64,000 nt of DNA from Streptomyces sp. NBC_00414 (GCF_036038375.1 NZ_CP107935.1:3968001-4032000); one strand, 5' to 3'. Positions 1 through 8,209 are shown, counted from the first letter of the stretch. Translations and numbers: made by a program. The notes: generated from the letters alone by a model not told the origin.

Positions 1-326
1 GCGACTCCGAGTTCGTGCACCACGCCTGGCGCAAGGACCACCCGGACCTGACCGACCTGCCCTTCCCGATGATGGCCGACTCGCGGCACGAGCTCATGCG
101 TGACCTCGGCATCGAGGGCGAGGACGGCTTCGCCAAGCGCGCCGTCTTCATCGTCGACCAGAACAACGAGATCCAGTTCTCCATGGTGACCGCCGGCTCC
201 GTCGGCCGTAACCCCAAGGAGGTCCTGCGGGTTCTGGACGCGCTGCAGACCGACGAGCTGTGCCCCTGCAACTGGACCAAGGGCGAGACCACCCTTGACC
301 CGGTCAAGCTGCTGGCCGGTGAGTGA
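1..326 (+). CDS. ahpC: Alkyl hydroperoxide reductase AhpC, C-terminal part (5' end outside window)
   Basis: Peroxiredoxin that reduces hydrogen peroxide and organic peroxides in the cytoplasm; only the last ~108 residues are present, read in the frame that begins at base 3. Visible are the GEDGFAKRAVFIVD strand of the thioredoxin fold and, near the end, the resolving-cysteine segment ELCPCNW that is diagnostic of AhpC. The peroxidatic cysteine lies upstream of the window. The stop codon is 3 bases before ahpD, so the two are one operon, the usual actinobacterial arrangement in which AhpD helps recycle AhpC. Any OxyR-type regulator would be upstream and is not visible. Confidence 0.95.
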   Translation, partial: DSEFVHHAWRKDHPDLTDLPFPMMADSRHELMRDLGIEGEDGFAKRAVFIVDQNNEIQFSMVTAGSVGRNPKEVLRVLDALQTDELCPCNWTKGETTLDPVKLLAGE

Positions 327-329
327 CCC

Positions 330-863
330 ATGTCCCTCGACGCGCTGAAGTCCGCGATTCCGGACTACGCCAAGGACCTTCGGCTGAACCTCGGTTCGGT
401 CATCGGCAACTCCGATCTTCCGCAGCAGCGGCTGTGGGGCACGGTGCTCGCCTGCGCCATCGCCTCGCGGTCGCCCCGGGTTCTGCGTGAGCTGGAGGAG
501 GAGGCCAACGCGAAGCTTTCGCCCGAGGCCTACACCGCGGCGAAGTCCGCCGCGGCGGTCATGGCGATGAACAACGTCTTCTACCGGACACGGCATCTGC
601 TCTCCGATCCGGAGTACGGGACGCTGCGGGCCGGTCTGCGGATGAACGTGATCGGGAACCCGGGGGTGGAGAAGGTCGACTTCGAGCTGTGGTCGCTCGC
701 CGTCTCCGCGATCAATGGGTGCGGGCAGTGTCTTGACTCGCACGAGCAGGTGCTTCGAAAGGCCGGGGTCGATCGGGAGACGATTCAGGAAGCGTTCAAG
801 ATCGCAGCGGTTGTGCAGGCCGTGGGGGCCACGCTGGACGCGGAAGCCGTTCTCACGCAGTAG
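330..863 (+). CDS. ahpD: Alkyl hydroperoxidase AhpD
   Basis: Carboxymuconolactone decarboxylase-fold protein of 177 residues, the normal AhpD length. It reduces AhpC and has weak peroxidase activity of its own. The redox motif CGQCLDSHE carries the catalytic pair Cys131 and Cys134 and the general-base His138, the hallmark CxxCxxxH of AhpD. The ATG lies 3 bases after the ahpC stop, so translation is coupled. In mycobacteria AhpD links AhpC to lipoamide reducing power; that is family knowledge and is not shown here. Confidence 0.96.
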   Translation: MSLDALKSAIPDYAKDLRLNLGSVIGNSDLPQQRLWGTVLACAIASRSPRVLRELEEEANAKLSPEAYTAAKSAAAVMAMNNVFYRTRHLLSDPEYGTLRAGLRMNVIGNPGVEKVDFELWSLAVSAINGCGQCLDSHEQVLRKAGVDRETIQEAFKIAAVVQAVGATLDAEAVLTQ

Positions 864-898
864 CCTGCGGCTCGCTCAACTGGCCCCGTTTCTCTCGC

Positions 899-1125
899 CC
901 CCGCCGCCCCTACCCGTTCCCGTCCCGCACGGGGGCTGCGCCCCCTCGCCCCCGGTATCGCGCTGACGCGCTCGTCCTCAAACGCCGGACGGGCTGAAGA
1001 TTCGCGGACGGGCTGGAGATGTCCGCCGGTCCGGCGACATCCTTCAGCCCGTCCGGCGTTCGAGGACCGGGGGTTCGGGGGCAGCGCCCCCGAGTCGGTG
1101 ACGGGACGGGTAGGGGCGGCGGGGG
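899..1125. repeat. Long nested inverted repeat (dispersed Streptomyces palindrome)
   Basis: The space between ahpD and the convergent AI-2E gene is one imperfect palindrome of about 225 bases. Outer arms are about 904-924 and 1100-1120 (CCTACCCG and its complement), middle arms about 931-955 and 1066-1091 (GGGGGCTGCGCCCCC type), and inner arms about 975-1000 and 1039-1066, which contain CGCCGGACGGGCTGA and its complement. The same 15-base core forms the hairpin at 55456-55489. It probably acts as a two-way terminator for the convergent genes and belongs to a dispersed family. Confidence 0.7.
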
Positions 1126-1137
1126 CGAGGAAAAGCC

Positions 1138-2469
1138 CTAAGCCGGGGGCGGCGGCGGAGCGTCAGCCGGAGGCGGGGGCTCCGGCGTCGCCGTGGAGCC
1201 GTGGGGCGCCGGCGCGTACCGGAGTGACGCCTCGCTGGAGTGCGACCGCAGGTATCCCACCACCGTGTTGGTGACCGCGACGAGTGGCACGGCGACCACC
1301 GCGCCACCGATCCCCGCGACCATCCCACCCGCCGCCACGGAGAGGACGACCGCGAGCGGATGCACCCGCACCGCCCGCCCGAGGATGAACGGCTGCAGGA
1401 TGTGGCCCTCGATCTGCTGGACGGCGAGCACCACGGCCAGCGTCATGAGGGCGGTGAAGACCCCCTGCGTCACGAGCGCGACCACCACCGCCAGTGCCCC
1501 GGAGATGACGGCACCGACCAGCGGGATGAACGCGCCCAGGAAGATGAAGACGGCGAGCGGGACGGCCATCGGGACATCGAGGAAGAAGATGCCGAGGCCG
1601 ATGAAGATGGCGTCGATCAGAGCGACTATCACCGTGCCGCGGACGTACGCGGTGAGGGTGCGCCAGGCCCGCGGTCCCGCTCCCGCCACACCCGGCCGCG
1701 CCGCCGCCGGGACGAGCTTGAGCGTCCACTCCCAGATGCGCTTGCCGTCGTAGAGCAGGAAGAGCGTGGAGAACATCGTGAGGAGGATGCCGGTGAGCGC
1801 CTCGACGATGACGGTGACGCCTTCGAGCCCCGCGGACGTGATCTCGTCGGTGTTCGCCCCGACCGCCTCGCGCAGACTCTTGGCGATGTCCCTGATCTGG
1901 TCCTCGGTGACATGGAACGGGCTGTTCAGCAGCCACCGCTGCAGCTCGTCGATGCCGTCCTGGATCTGGTCGGCGAGGTTGTTGATGTTCTCCATGACCT
2001 GCCAGACCACGAACCATCCGACCAGCCCCATGATGACGAAGCCGAGGATCGCGGTGAGCGCGGTGGCGAGCCCGCGCGGAAAACCGTATCTGCGCAGCCG
2101 GGCGACCGTGGGCTGGAGCAGGGCGGTGATGAGCAGCGCGGAGACGAAGGCCAGGACGACCAGTTGTACGGCGCTGATGACCCGCATCAGCACCCAGACG
2201 GTGCCCGCGAGGACGAGCAGCCGCCAGCCCGCCTCGGCGGCGACCCGCATTCCCCACGGGACCGCGGTGGCGGGATCCGGGCGGACGTGACCGGCCGTGC
2301 CCGCGGGAGAGGCCGGCGACCGGGGCGAGGACGAGGCGTCCGCACCGCCCGCGTCGTCCTTGCGGATCTCGTCGTCCTCTTCGGCGGCCGCGCGGCGCGC
2401 GTCCAACCGCTCTCCCACTTCGGTGAGTCCGGCACCGATCCGGCCGAACCAACCTGGCACTCGCGACAT
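1138..2469 (-). CDS. AI-2E family transporter (PerM-like multi-pass membrane protein)
   Basis: A protein of about 443 residues of the AI-2E exporter/PerM family. After a charged, disordered N-terminal region of ~90 residues it has a first hydrophobic pair (LVLAGTVWVLMRVISAVQLV), a large soluble segment, and a final block of hydrophobic helices containing the family pattern LGAFIPLVGAVISG. The ATG at 2469 (MSRVPGWFGRIG) was chosen because upstream codons are compositionally unlike the gene and run into the neighbouring terminator. The substrate is unknown: the family includes AI-2 exporters and Na+/H+ antiporters. The C terminus ends in a proline-rich tail. Lone transcription unit, convergent with ahpCD. 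Confidence 0.88.
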   Translation of the reverse strand: MSRVPGWFGRIGAGLTEVGERLDARRAAAEEDDEIRKDDAGGADASSSPRSPASPAGTAGHVRPDPATAVPWGMRVAAEAGWRLLVLAGTVWVLMRVISAVQLVVLAFVSALLITALLQPTVARLRRYGFPRGLATALTAILGFVIMGLVGWFVVWQVMENINNLADQIQDGIDELQRWLLNSPFHVTEDQIRDIAKSLREAVGANTDEITSAGLEGVTVIVEALTGILLTMFSTLFLLYDGKRIWEWTLKLVPAAARPGVAGAGPRAWRTLTAYVRGTVIVALIDAIFIGLGIFFLDVPMAVPLAVFIFLGAFIPLVGAVISGALAVVVALVTQGVFTALMTLAVVLAVQQIEGHILQPFILGRAVRVHPLAVVLSVAAGGMVAGIGGAVVAVPLVAVTNTVVGYLRSHSSEASLRYAPAPHGSTATPEPPPPADAPPPPPA

Positions 2470-2550
2470 GATCCGTCCTCTTCCCCCGTTGCTCCCCACC
2501 ACTCCTCCCTGGAGTCCCTGGAGTCGTCGGCATCGACCGTACATGGCAGA

Positions 2551-2579
2551 AGCCCCCCACCGTAGGACGGTGAAGGGCT
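2551..2579 (-). terminator. Hairpin terminator of the transglycosylase gene
   Basis: A stem-loop with AGCCC and ACCGT arms pairing to ACGGT and GGGCT around a short loop, 24 bases past the stop of the minus-strand transglycosylase gene. There is no U-run, which is common for streptomycete terminators. Confidence 0.5.
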
Positions 2580-2602
2580 CCGCGGGGTTGAGCCGTGGCG
2601 GC

Positions 2603-3301
2603 TCAGTAGTAGTTGTTGGCCTGCCAGAAGTTCCAGGCCGCACACGGGCTGCCGTAGCGGCCGTCCATGTAGCTCAGGCCCCACTTGATCTGCGTGGCCG
2701 GGTTGGTCGCCCAGTCGGCACCGGCCGAGGACATCTTCGAACCCGGCAGGGCCTGCATGAGGCCGTACGCGTCGGATGTGGGGTTGTCCGCCTGGTAGTT
2801 CCAGCTGGACTCGTGGTCGACGATCCGGCTGAAGCACGCGAACTGGTCCGCCGGAACGAGCTGGCGGGCCATCTCCTGGACCTCGGCGGCCGTGTACGAC
2901 GCCTTCACGGTGAAGCTGGCGGCGTCGCGCTTGGCGGAGCGGCTGGCGACCTTCTCGGCCTCCTTGCGCTCCTTCGCCTCCTGCTCGGCCTTCTCCGCGG
3001 CCTGCTGCTTGGCGACCGCGTCCTTGGCGGCCTGCTTGCGCGCGGCTGCCTCGGCGTCCTTCTTGGCTGTCGCGTCTGCCGCGATGGCCTGGGAATCGGC
3101 CTGCTGTGTCAGAGAGGCTGTCTGCACCTGCGCCTGCGCGCCCGCGGGTATGTCCGCGAGGAGCGTCGAGCCGCTCGCCGTTGCCTCGGCGTCATCGCTC
3201 GACGGAGCGGTGCTGCCCGAGGCAACACCGGTTACGGCGCCGACAGCGGTGACTGCGGTGGCCGAGGCCACTGCGAGCCCACGGACCGAAATCCGGCTCA
3301 C
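2603..3301 (-). CDS. Secreted lytic transglycosylase (SLT domain) with coiled-coil linker
   Basis: A peptidoglycan-cleaving exoenzyme of 232 residues. The GTG at 3301 was chosen because GGAAGGA lies 6 bases upstream; the ATG at 3319 would place that ribosome site inside the gene. In order: a signal peptide (about residues 1-32), a low-complexity stretch, a strongly helical Ala/Lys/Glu coiled coil (about 85-135), and a C-terminal SLT-like domain from VKASYTAAEVQEMARQLV. The likely catalytic Glu is in IVDHESSWNY, followed by GLMQALPGSKM. The protein ends in WNFWQANNYY, typical of streptomycete transglycosylases. It probably acts in wall remodelling in growth or germination. The 5' region of over 400 bases contains a palindrome at 3581. 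Confidence 0.9.
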   Translation of the reverse strand: MSRISVRGLAVASATAVTAVGAVTGVASGSTAPSSDDAEATASGSTLLADIPAGAQAQVQTASLTQQADSQAIAADATAKKDAEAAARKQAAKDAVAKQQAAEKAEQEAKERKEAEKVASRSAKRDAASFTVKASYTAAEVQEMARQLVPADQFACFSRIVDHESSWNYQADNPTSDAYGLMQALPGSKMSSAGADWATNPATQIKWGLSYMDGRYGSPCAAWNFWQANNYY

Positions 3302-3580
3302 ACGGTTTCCTTCCAGCATCGACCGCTACAGGTGACCCTCGCGGACGCAATCTTGCCCCTGCCACTGGCCTCCCAACTGCGGGGTCACGGGAGGCACGGG
3401 CCCGGTGGGCAACTCCCTTGCGGGGAGTGCCGCGTGGTGCTCGGGCGGCATACGACGGCGTTATGGAGTTCTGAGGTTCTTGCTGTGCTGTGCCGCTGGG
3501 GGTACAGGTGTGTCGTATGCGGGGCCTGACAGGAGTGAGACTCTGCCGTACGCCTACGCCGGGAGGCAATTCTGTGTTGG

Positions 3581-3596
3581 GTGTGAAAGCTCACAC
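3581..3596. promoter_or_regulatory. Palindrome GTGTGA-N4-TCACAC upstream of transglycosylase gene
   Basis: A perfect 6-4-6 inverted repeat about 280 bases upstream of the transglycosylase start, in the non-coding gap 3302-3736. It resembles actinobacterial Crp sites (GTG-N6-CAC core), but the spacing is two bases shorter than the enterobacterial consensus. The rest of the gap shows no other recognisable signal. Confidence 0.35.
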
Positions 3597-3736
3597 CTCG
3601 TTTGCCTCAGAAGTTTTTCGGAAACGAGAGCGCAGCAAGACGCCGCCCGGCTAGGCTTTTCGCCTTTGCCGGACGGCGCCAACTACCGTGTAGCCGCCAT
3701 CCGTCGGACAGACAGGACGGGTGGGGGCAGCGGGTG

Positions 3737-5062
3737 TCAGATCTGTCCGTCCTCCAGCATTTCGGTCACAAGGGCGGCAATCTGGGACCGCTCGGACCTG
3801 GTGAGTGTGACGTGCGCGAAGAGCGGATGGCCCTTCAGTTTCTCCACGACGGCCACCACACCGTCGTACCGCCCGACCCTGAGGTTGTCCCGCTGGGCCA
3901 CGTCATGGGTCAGGATCACCCGTGAATTCGAGCCGATTCGGGACAGAACGGTCAACAGGACGTTCCGTTCCAGGGATTGGGCCTCGTCCACGATCACGAA
4001 CGCGTCGTGGAGGGACCGGCCGCGGATGTGCGTGAGCGGCAGGACCTCCAGCATGCCGCGGGCGGTGATCTCCTCGATGACCTCACGGCTGGTGACCGCG
4101 GAGAGGGTGTCGAAGACCGCCTGCGCCCAGGGGCCCATCTTCTCGGACTCGGAACCGGGCAGATAGCCCAGCTCCTGCCCGCCGACCGCGTACAGCGGCC
4201 GGAAGACCATCACCTTCTGGTGCTGGCGCCGTTCGAGCACCGCCTCCAGGCCCGCGCACAGGGCGAGCGCCGACTTTCCGGTGCCGGCCCGTCCGCCCAT
4301 CGACACGATCCCGATGTCCGGGTCCAGGAGCAGATCCAGCGCGATGCGCTGCTCCGCGCTGCGGCCCTTGATGCCGAAGGCCTCCCGGTCGCCGCGTACG
4401 AGCCGGACGTTGCCCTCGGCCGTCACACGTCCCAGCGCCTTGCCGCGCTCGGACTGGATCATCAGACCCGTGTGGACGGGGAAGTCGGACGCCTCGGGGA
4501 CGTACAGGCTCTCCTGGTCGAAGAGGAGGTCCACCTGTTCGCCGGAGAGCGTCAGTTCGGACATTCCGGTCCAGCCGGAGGAGCCCGTGATGGCGAGTTC
4601 CGCTCGGTACTCCTCGGCGAGGAGACCGACCGAGGAGGCCTTGATCCTCAGCGGGAGGTCCTTCGACACGACGGTGACGTCGAAACCTTCCGCCTGCAGA
4701 TTGCGGGCGACCGCGAGGATGCGGGAGTCGTTGTCCCCCAGGCGATAGCCGCTCGGCAGCACGCTGGGGTCCGAGTGATTGAGCTCGACACGGACCGTCC
4801 CGCCCAGCTCCCCGGTGGGGATGGGGGCGTCGAGACGGCCATATTTCACCCGGAACTCGTCGAGCAGACGCAGGGCCTGCCGGGCGAAGTAGCCGAGTTC
4901 GGGATGGTGCCGCTTGGCCTCCAATTCCGTGACCACGACGATCGGCAGCACTACTTCGTGCTCGTCGAAGCGGTTCATGGCGTGCGGGTCGGCCAGCAGG
5001 ACGCTGGTGTCGAGAACATAGGTGCGCCGGTCTGGCATACGGCGCTTTGTGCTGGTCACCAC
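3737..5062 (-). CDS. PIN-domain / PhoH-family ATPase
   Basis: A cytoplasmic protein of about 441 residues: an N-terminal PIN nuclease domain (RTYVLDTSVLLADP, with acidic residues also in VVVTELEAKRH and DNDSRILAVA) joined to a PhoH P-loop domain. Walker A is GRAGTGKS (Lys about 263) and Walker B is AFVIVDEAQ. PIN-PhoH fusions (PhoH2-like) are linked to RNA unwinding and cleavage. The start is uncertain: adjacent GTG codons at 5062 and 5059 or the ATG at 5038. I prefer 5062, which follows a GAGGGGG stretch. It is downstream of uppS on the same strand, but 339 bases and a hairpin separate them. The gap 5063-5401 otherwise shows nothing recognisable. Confidence 0.9.
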   Translation of the reverse strand: MVTSTKRRMPDRRTYVLDTSVLLADPHAMNRFDEHEVVLPIVVVTELEAKRHHPELGYFARQALRLLDEFRVKYGRLDAPIPTGELGGTVRVELNHSDPSVLPSGYRLGDNDSRILAVARNLQAEGFDVTVVSKDLPLRIKASSVGLLAEEYRAELAITGSSGWTGMSELTLSGEQVDLLFDQESLYVPEASDFPVHTGLMIQSERGKALGRVTAEGNVRLVRGDREAFGIKGRSAEQRIALDLLLDPDIGIVSMGGRAGTGKSALALCAGLEAVLERRQHQKVMVFRPLYAVGGQELGYLPGSESEKMGPWAQAVFDTLSAVTSREVIEEITARGMLEVLPLTHIRGRSLHDAFVIVDEAQSLERNVLLTVLSRIGSNSRVILTHDVAQRDNLRVGRYDGVVAVVEKLKGHPLFAHVTLTRSERSQIAALVTEMLEDGQI

Positions 5063-5370
5063 GGAAGGACGTACCCCCTCGGATGAGGTCGGGGAGCGAC
5101 GGAGGAGAGCTGGACCGGTTTCCGGCACCGATGCACGGGCCGTGAACCGGCCCTCCGCCTCGTCCGTACTGACCGCACGGTCGCGCTGGTGCAAAGGGCC
5201 TCCCGGGCGGACGGCCCCGTGCCGTCCGCTGAGATACGACACCCGTGATTCGGGCGTCGACCTGGAGGCTTTATGCCCTCGAACGAGCCATGCCATGCCA
5301 GCACACATGGCGGCGCCCTGGTGAACTCCTCATTACTTCCACCCCAAAGGGGCAATCCCCGGCCGCGCGG

Positions 5371-5391
5371 CAGCCCCTGACGGAGGGGCCG
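5371..5391 (-). terminator. Hairpin after uppS
   Basis: GCCCCT-GACGG-AGGGGC stem-loop, about 13 bases beyond the uppS stop codon on the minus strand. Confidence 0.5.
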
Positions 5392-5401
5392 CCCCGGTCC
5401 G

Positions 5402-6175
5402 TCATCCGCCGTAGCGCCGGTGGCGGGCCGCGTAGTCACGCAGGGCGCGCAGGAAGTCGACCTTGCGGAAGGCCGGCCAGAAGACCTCGCAGAAGTAGTA
5501 CTCGGAGTGGGCCGTCTGCCAGAGCATGAATCCGGACAGCCGCTGCTCACCACTCGTACGGATCACGAGGTCGGGGTCGGGCTGGTCGCTCGTGTAGAGG
5601 TGCTTGCCGATCATGTCGACGCTGACGTCCTCGGCGAGTTTCTCCAGCGAGGTGCCCTTGTCGGCGTGGTCGAGGATCATCGAGCGCACGGCGTCCGCGA
5701 TCTCCTGCCGTCCGCCGTAGCCGATCGCGACGTTGACGAGTATCCCGTCGACCCGTGCGGTGGACTCCTCGGCCTCCTTCAGGACGGTCTGCATCCGCGA
5801 GGGCAGGATGTCCGGCGTGCCCACGTGGTGCACCCGCCAGCGGCCGTCCGCGGCGAGGGAGCTCACGACGTTCTCGATGATGCCGAGCAGCGGTACGAGT
5901 TCTTCCTCGGGGCGGTCGAAGTTGTCCGTCGACAGCAGCCAGAGGGTGACGACCTCGACGTCGGTCTCGGAGCACCAGCCGAGGAACTCCTCGATCTTGT
6001 GGGCTCCGGCCCGGTGCCCCTGGGCGGCGGTGCTGCCGGCGGCCTTCGCCCAGCGCCGGTTGCCGTCCATGATGACCCCGATGTGCTTGGGCACCTGGTC
6101 GTGGTCAAGGTGGCCTTCCACCCTGCGTGCATAGAACCTGACCAGCAAGCGGCGCAGGTTGTCGCGCAGGTTCAC
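5402..6175 (-). CDS. uppS: Isoprenyl transferase (cis-prenyl diphosphate synthase, UppS family)
   Basis: Adds isopentenyl units in cis to an allylic diphosphate to make the lipid carrier used in wall and glycan synthesis. The 257-residue length is normal for the family. Motif I, IMDGNRRWAK, contains the catalytic Asp; HKIEEFLGWC, LWLLSTDNFDR, VNVAIGYGGR and the C-terminal PDLVIRTSGEQRLSGFMLWQ (the substrate-binding RxSG..R..F.LW signature) follow in order. The start is a GTG with GGAGGGG about 11 bases upstream. Streptomycetes usually carry two such enzymes, of medium and long chain; sequence alone does not say which this is. Confidence 0.95.
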   Translation of the reverse strand: MNLRDNLRRLLVRFYARRVEGHLDHDQVPKHIGVIMDGNRRWAKAAGSTAAQGHRAGAHKIEEFLGWCSETDVEVVTLWLLSTDNFDRPEEELVPLLGIIENVVSSLAADGRWRVHHVGTPDILPSRMQTVLKEAEESTARVDGILVNVAIGYGGRQEIADAVRSMILDHADKGTSLEKLAEDVSVDMIGKHLYTSDQPDPDLVIRTSGEQRLSGFMLWQTAHSEYYFCEVFWPAFRKVDFLRALRDYAARHRRYGG

Positions 6176-6363
6176 GTTTTCGTCAGCCCCTCCGTGCAGA
6201 TGGCAGTCCCCGAGGGCGACACCCTACCCCCGCCCGAGCGCCTCTCCCCCTTGGGGTGCAAGGCCTCCCGGCCGATGGGCGAGCCCGGTGCGGGCCGGGA
6301 GCGGGGGCGGGCGGCACGACGCGACGGCGGCTCTGGGGCGTACGCCCGGCGCGTGGCAGCGCA

Positions 6364-6406
6364 CAAAAAAACGGGCCGGTCCGTGGGGGGGAGACGGACC
6401 GGCCCG
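6364..6406 (-). terminator. Strong intrinsic terminator for a minus-strand transcript
   Basis: A perfect 13-base-pair stem (arms 6372-6384 and 6394-6406, core GGGCCGGTCCGT) is followed on the minus strand by a run of seven U residues at 6371-6365. This is the best intrinsic terminator in the window. It lies upstream of uppS, and no minus-strand gene is recognisable on its entry side. Confidence 0.75.
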
Positions 6407-6877
6407 AGGGGGGGTTTCCACCATAACCCTTCGTAAGTGATGTCGCGCGCATCGGCGTGCCACAACTACTCTCCGGAGTCGCCCGACAACGCCTGGGTGG
6501 GAGTGGAGGCGTTCATTCAGGGGCAGATCATGGCCGATTCCCAGCGAATTCGAAGGAGATCGAGGATAATTCGAAGAGAACCAGGGGGTTCGCACGAGGA
6601 TATGGGGCGTTGGGCCATCCGCCTCGGACGTACGCCCCAAGAGTGACGCGGCCCGGTGGCGCCCGCCCCCGGCCCCGCGAATCAGCGGGCGTGGCAGGCA
6701 CCGCGCAGCCCCCTCCGCAGCGCGGTGCCGTCCCGCGCAGCTTTGCTGACGCGAATTGCCTTGGTCCGAACTTACGGGACCGCGGAGAGCGGAATGAGCC
6801 AATCGGCATAACGATGTGGAAACTCTGTGAGCGTTTCCGGGATTTTTACAGCTCACCTCCCCCCGAACAGACGACAG
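6407..6877. other. Gene-poor intergenic region
   Basis: No convincing gene. On the plus strand 6437-6646 could encode 69 residues whose first half has streptomycete-like codon use, but the second half (EcoRI-like AATTCG repeats, AGA/ATA codons) does not, and no ribosome site precedes it. The region becomes A/T-rich after about 6740. It is bounded by a minus-strand terminator at 6364 and a plus-strand terminator-like hairpin at 6818, so short non-coding transcripts are possible. Confidence 0.4.
6818..6848 (+). terminator. Terminator-like hairpin GGAAAC-N9-GTTTCC with T-run
   Basis: A 6-base-pair stem (6818-6823 with 6833-6838), then GGGATTTTTAC. As a plus-strand intrinsic terminator it would end a transcript from the gene-poor region, well before the gene at 7033. 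The stem is short, so this is tentative. Confidence 0.3.
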
Positions 6878-6909
6878 TTGACTCACTTTGCTCACTCTTG
6901 GGTATTTAC
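6878..6909 (+). promoter_or_regulatory. Candidate promoter upstream of the winged-helix gene
   Basis: TTGACT at 6878-6883, then a 17-base spacer to GGTATT (20 to TATTTA), in an unusually A/T-rich stretch about 130 bases before the gene at 7033. The -35 element is good and the -10 is poor. Confidence 0.3.
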
Positions 6910-7032
6910 GGTAGTCAATTTCCTTCATGTACCTATCACCCGATTCACCCCTGAACGTGAGTTCGCCTCCACCTGCCGACGGCGTCAGGAAGCGGACAGG
7001 ATCTGGCCTGGTGCGGGTCTAGCGTCGCCGCC

Positions 7033-8181
7033 ATGACATCGAGGATCACTTGGGACGAGGCGAGCGCGCGGCGCTACGGCCGCCAACTGCTGCGGGTGCC
7101 CGCGCAGTCCGGGACATCCGTCGCCGAGGTCGTGTCCACGCTGCTCGCGGTGCACGCGCAGGTCCTGTCGGCGGCCGAGCTCTCCGTGGCGCTGCGGCTC
7201 GACGGCTCGACCCGCCAGGACGTGCGCTCCGCGTTGTGGGACGACCGGAGCCTGGTGAAGACGTACGGCCCGCGGGGCACGATCCATCTCCTCGCCGCAG
7301 ACGAACTGCCCCTCTGGAGCGCCGCGCTGACCGCCGTGCCGGGCGGTACGTCGATGCCCTCCGCGGTGCGCATGACCGCCGAGCAGGAGGATCAGGTCGT
7401 CGCGGCGGTCGGTGACGCCCTCGACGGGCGGCAGCTGACCATCGACGAGCTGTCCGAGGAGGTCGTGGCCCGCACCGGCCCCTGGGCCGGGGACCTCGTG
7501 ATGGAGGCCTTCCAGGGCAAGTGGCCGCGCTGGCGTCAGGTGATGCACCGCGCGGGCCAGTCCGGCGCCCTGTGCTTCGCCCCCGACCGGGGCCGCAAGG
7601 CCGCCTACACCCGGCCGCCCCGCTTCGACCCGCTCCCCGCGGCCGAGGCCCTCGCCGCACTCGTACGCCACTATCTGCACGCGTACGGTCCCGCGACCCC
7701 GCAGCACTTCGCCAAGTGGGCCGCCGCGCCCAGGGGGTGGGCCGCCACCCTCTTCTCGTCGCTGGCCGCCGCCGGGGACATCGAGGAGGTCGACTTCGAG
7801 GGGACGCCCGCCTGGGTGGTGGCGGGCGACGACGACTTCCCCACCGAGGCCGTGCGGGGAGTGCGGCTCCTCCCCTACTTCGACGCGTACGCCGTCGCCG
7901 CCCAGCCCCGCGAGCGGATGTTCCCCGGCGCCGCCTACCGGCGGGCCCTGGCCGGCGGACAGGCGGGGAACTTTCCCGTGCTGCTCGTCGACGGGGTGGT
8001 CGCGGGTGTCTGGCACCAGCGGCGGCAGGGGAAGCGGACGACGGTGACGGTGGAACCGCTGGGGCGGCTGACCGGCGCGCAGGAGAAGGAGCTGGGCGGG
8101 CAGGTCGAGCGGGTGGGCGAGATCCTGGAGGCGAAGCCGGAACTGCTGGTGGGGAAGGTGACGGCGGGGGCACACGCCTGA
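7033..8181 (+). CDS. Winged-helix DNA-binding protein of the HTH_42 / AlkZ-like glycosylase family
   Basis: A 382-residue protein of the family that includes the DNA glycosylases AlkZ and AlkX (YcaQ). Visible are tandem winged-helix-like segments, GTIHLLAADELPLW (about 82-95), the R..A..GALCFAPDRGRKAAY block, and VRGVRLLPYFDAYAVA, all family hallmarks. Where AlkZ-type enzymes have a catalytic Q-hydrophobic-Q motif, this protein has His41-Ala42-Gln43 (VHAQVLSAAEL). It may remove alkylated bases or interstrand crosslinks, possibly for self-protection or general repair. The ATG has no ribosome site, so the mRNA may be leaderless. It ends close to the convergent metal ATPase gene. Confidence 0.82.
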   Translation: MTSRITWDEASARRYGRQLLRVPAQSGTSVAEVVSTLLAVHAQVLSAAELSVALRLDGSTRQDVRSALWDDRSLVKTYGPRGTIHLLAADELPLWSAALTAVPGGTSMPSAVRMTAEQEDQVVAAVGDALDGRQLTIDELSEEVVARTGPWAGDLVMEAFQGKWPRWRQVMHRAGQSGALCFAPDRGRKAAYTRPPRFDPLPAAEALAALVRHYLHAYGPATPQHFAKWAAAPRGWAATLFSSLAAAGDIEEVDFEGTPAWVVAGDDDFPTEAVRGVRLLPYFDAYAVAAQPRERMFPGAAYRRALAGGQAGNFPVLLVDGVVAGVWHQRRQGKRTTVTVEPLGRLTGAQEKELGGQVERVGEILEAKPELLVGKVTAGAHA

Positions 8182-8209
8182 CGCCGTCCGGCCGCGACCA
8201 GGGCACGGC

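Noticed and set aside
1193..2565. Long plus-strand open frames opposite the AI-2E transporter gene
   Set aside because: They are antisense shadows caused by high GC; their translations are Arg/Asp/Glu-rich with no family resemblance, while the minus strand gives a clear transporter.
3302..3736. Possible c-di-AMP (ydaO) riboswitch upstream of the transglycosylase
   Set aside because: Such switches precede many streptomycete wall hydrolases, but the minus strand here lacks the conserved GGTGAATC and AACCTCGTAGGC segments.
6437..6646. A 69-residue plus-strand reading frame
   Set aside because: Only its first half has streptomycete codon use, no ribosome site precedes it, and no family is recognised, so it is mentioned but not called a gene.
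6407..6660. tRNA gene ending at the strong U-tailed terminator
   Set aside because: No T-loop GGTTCGAATCC or cloverleaf stems could be found on the minus strand.
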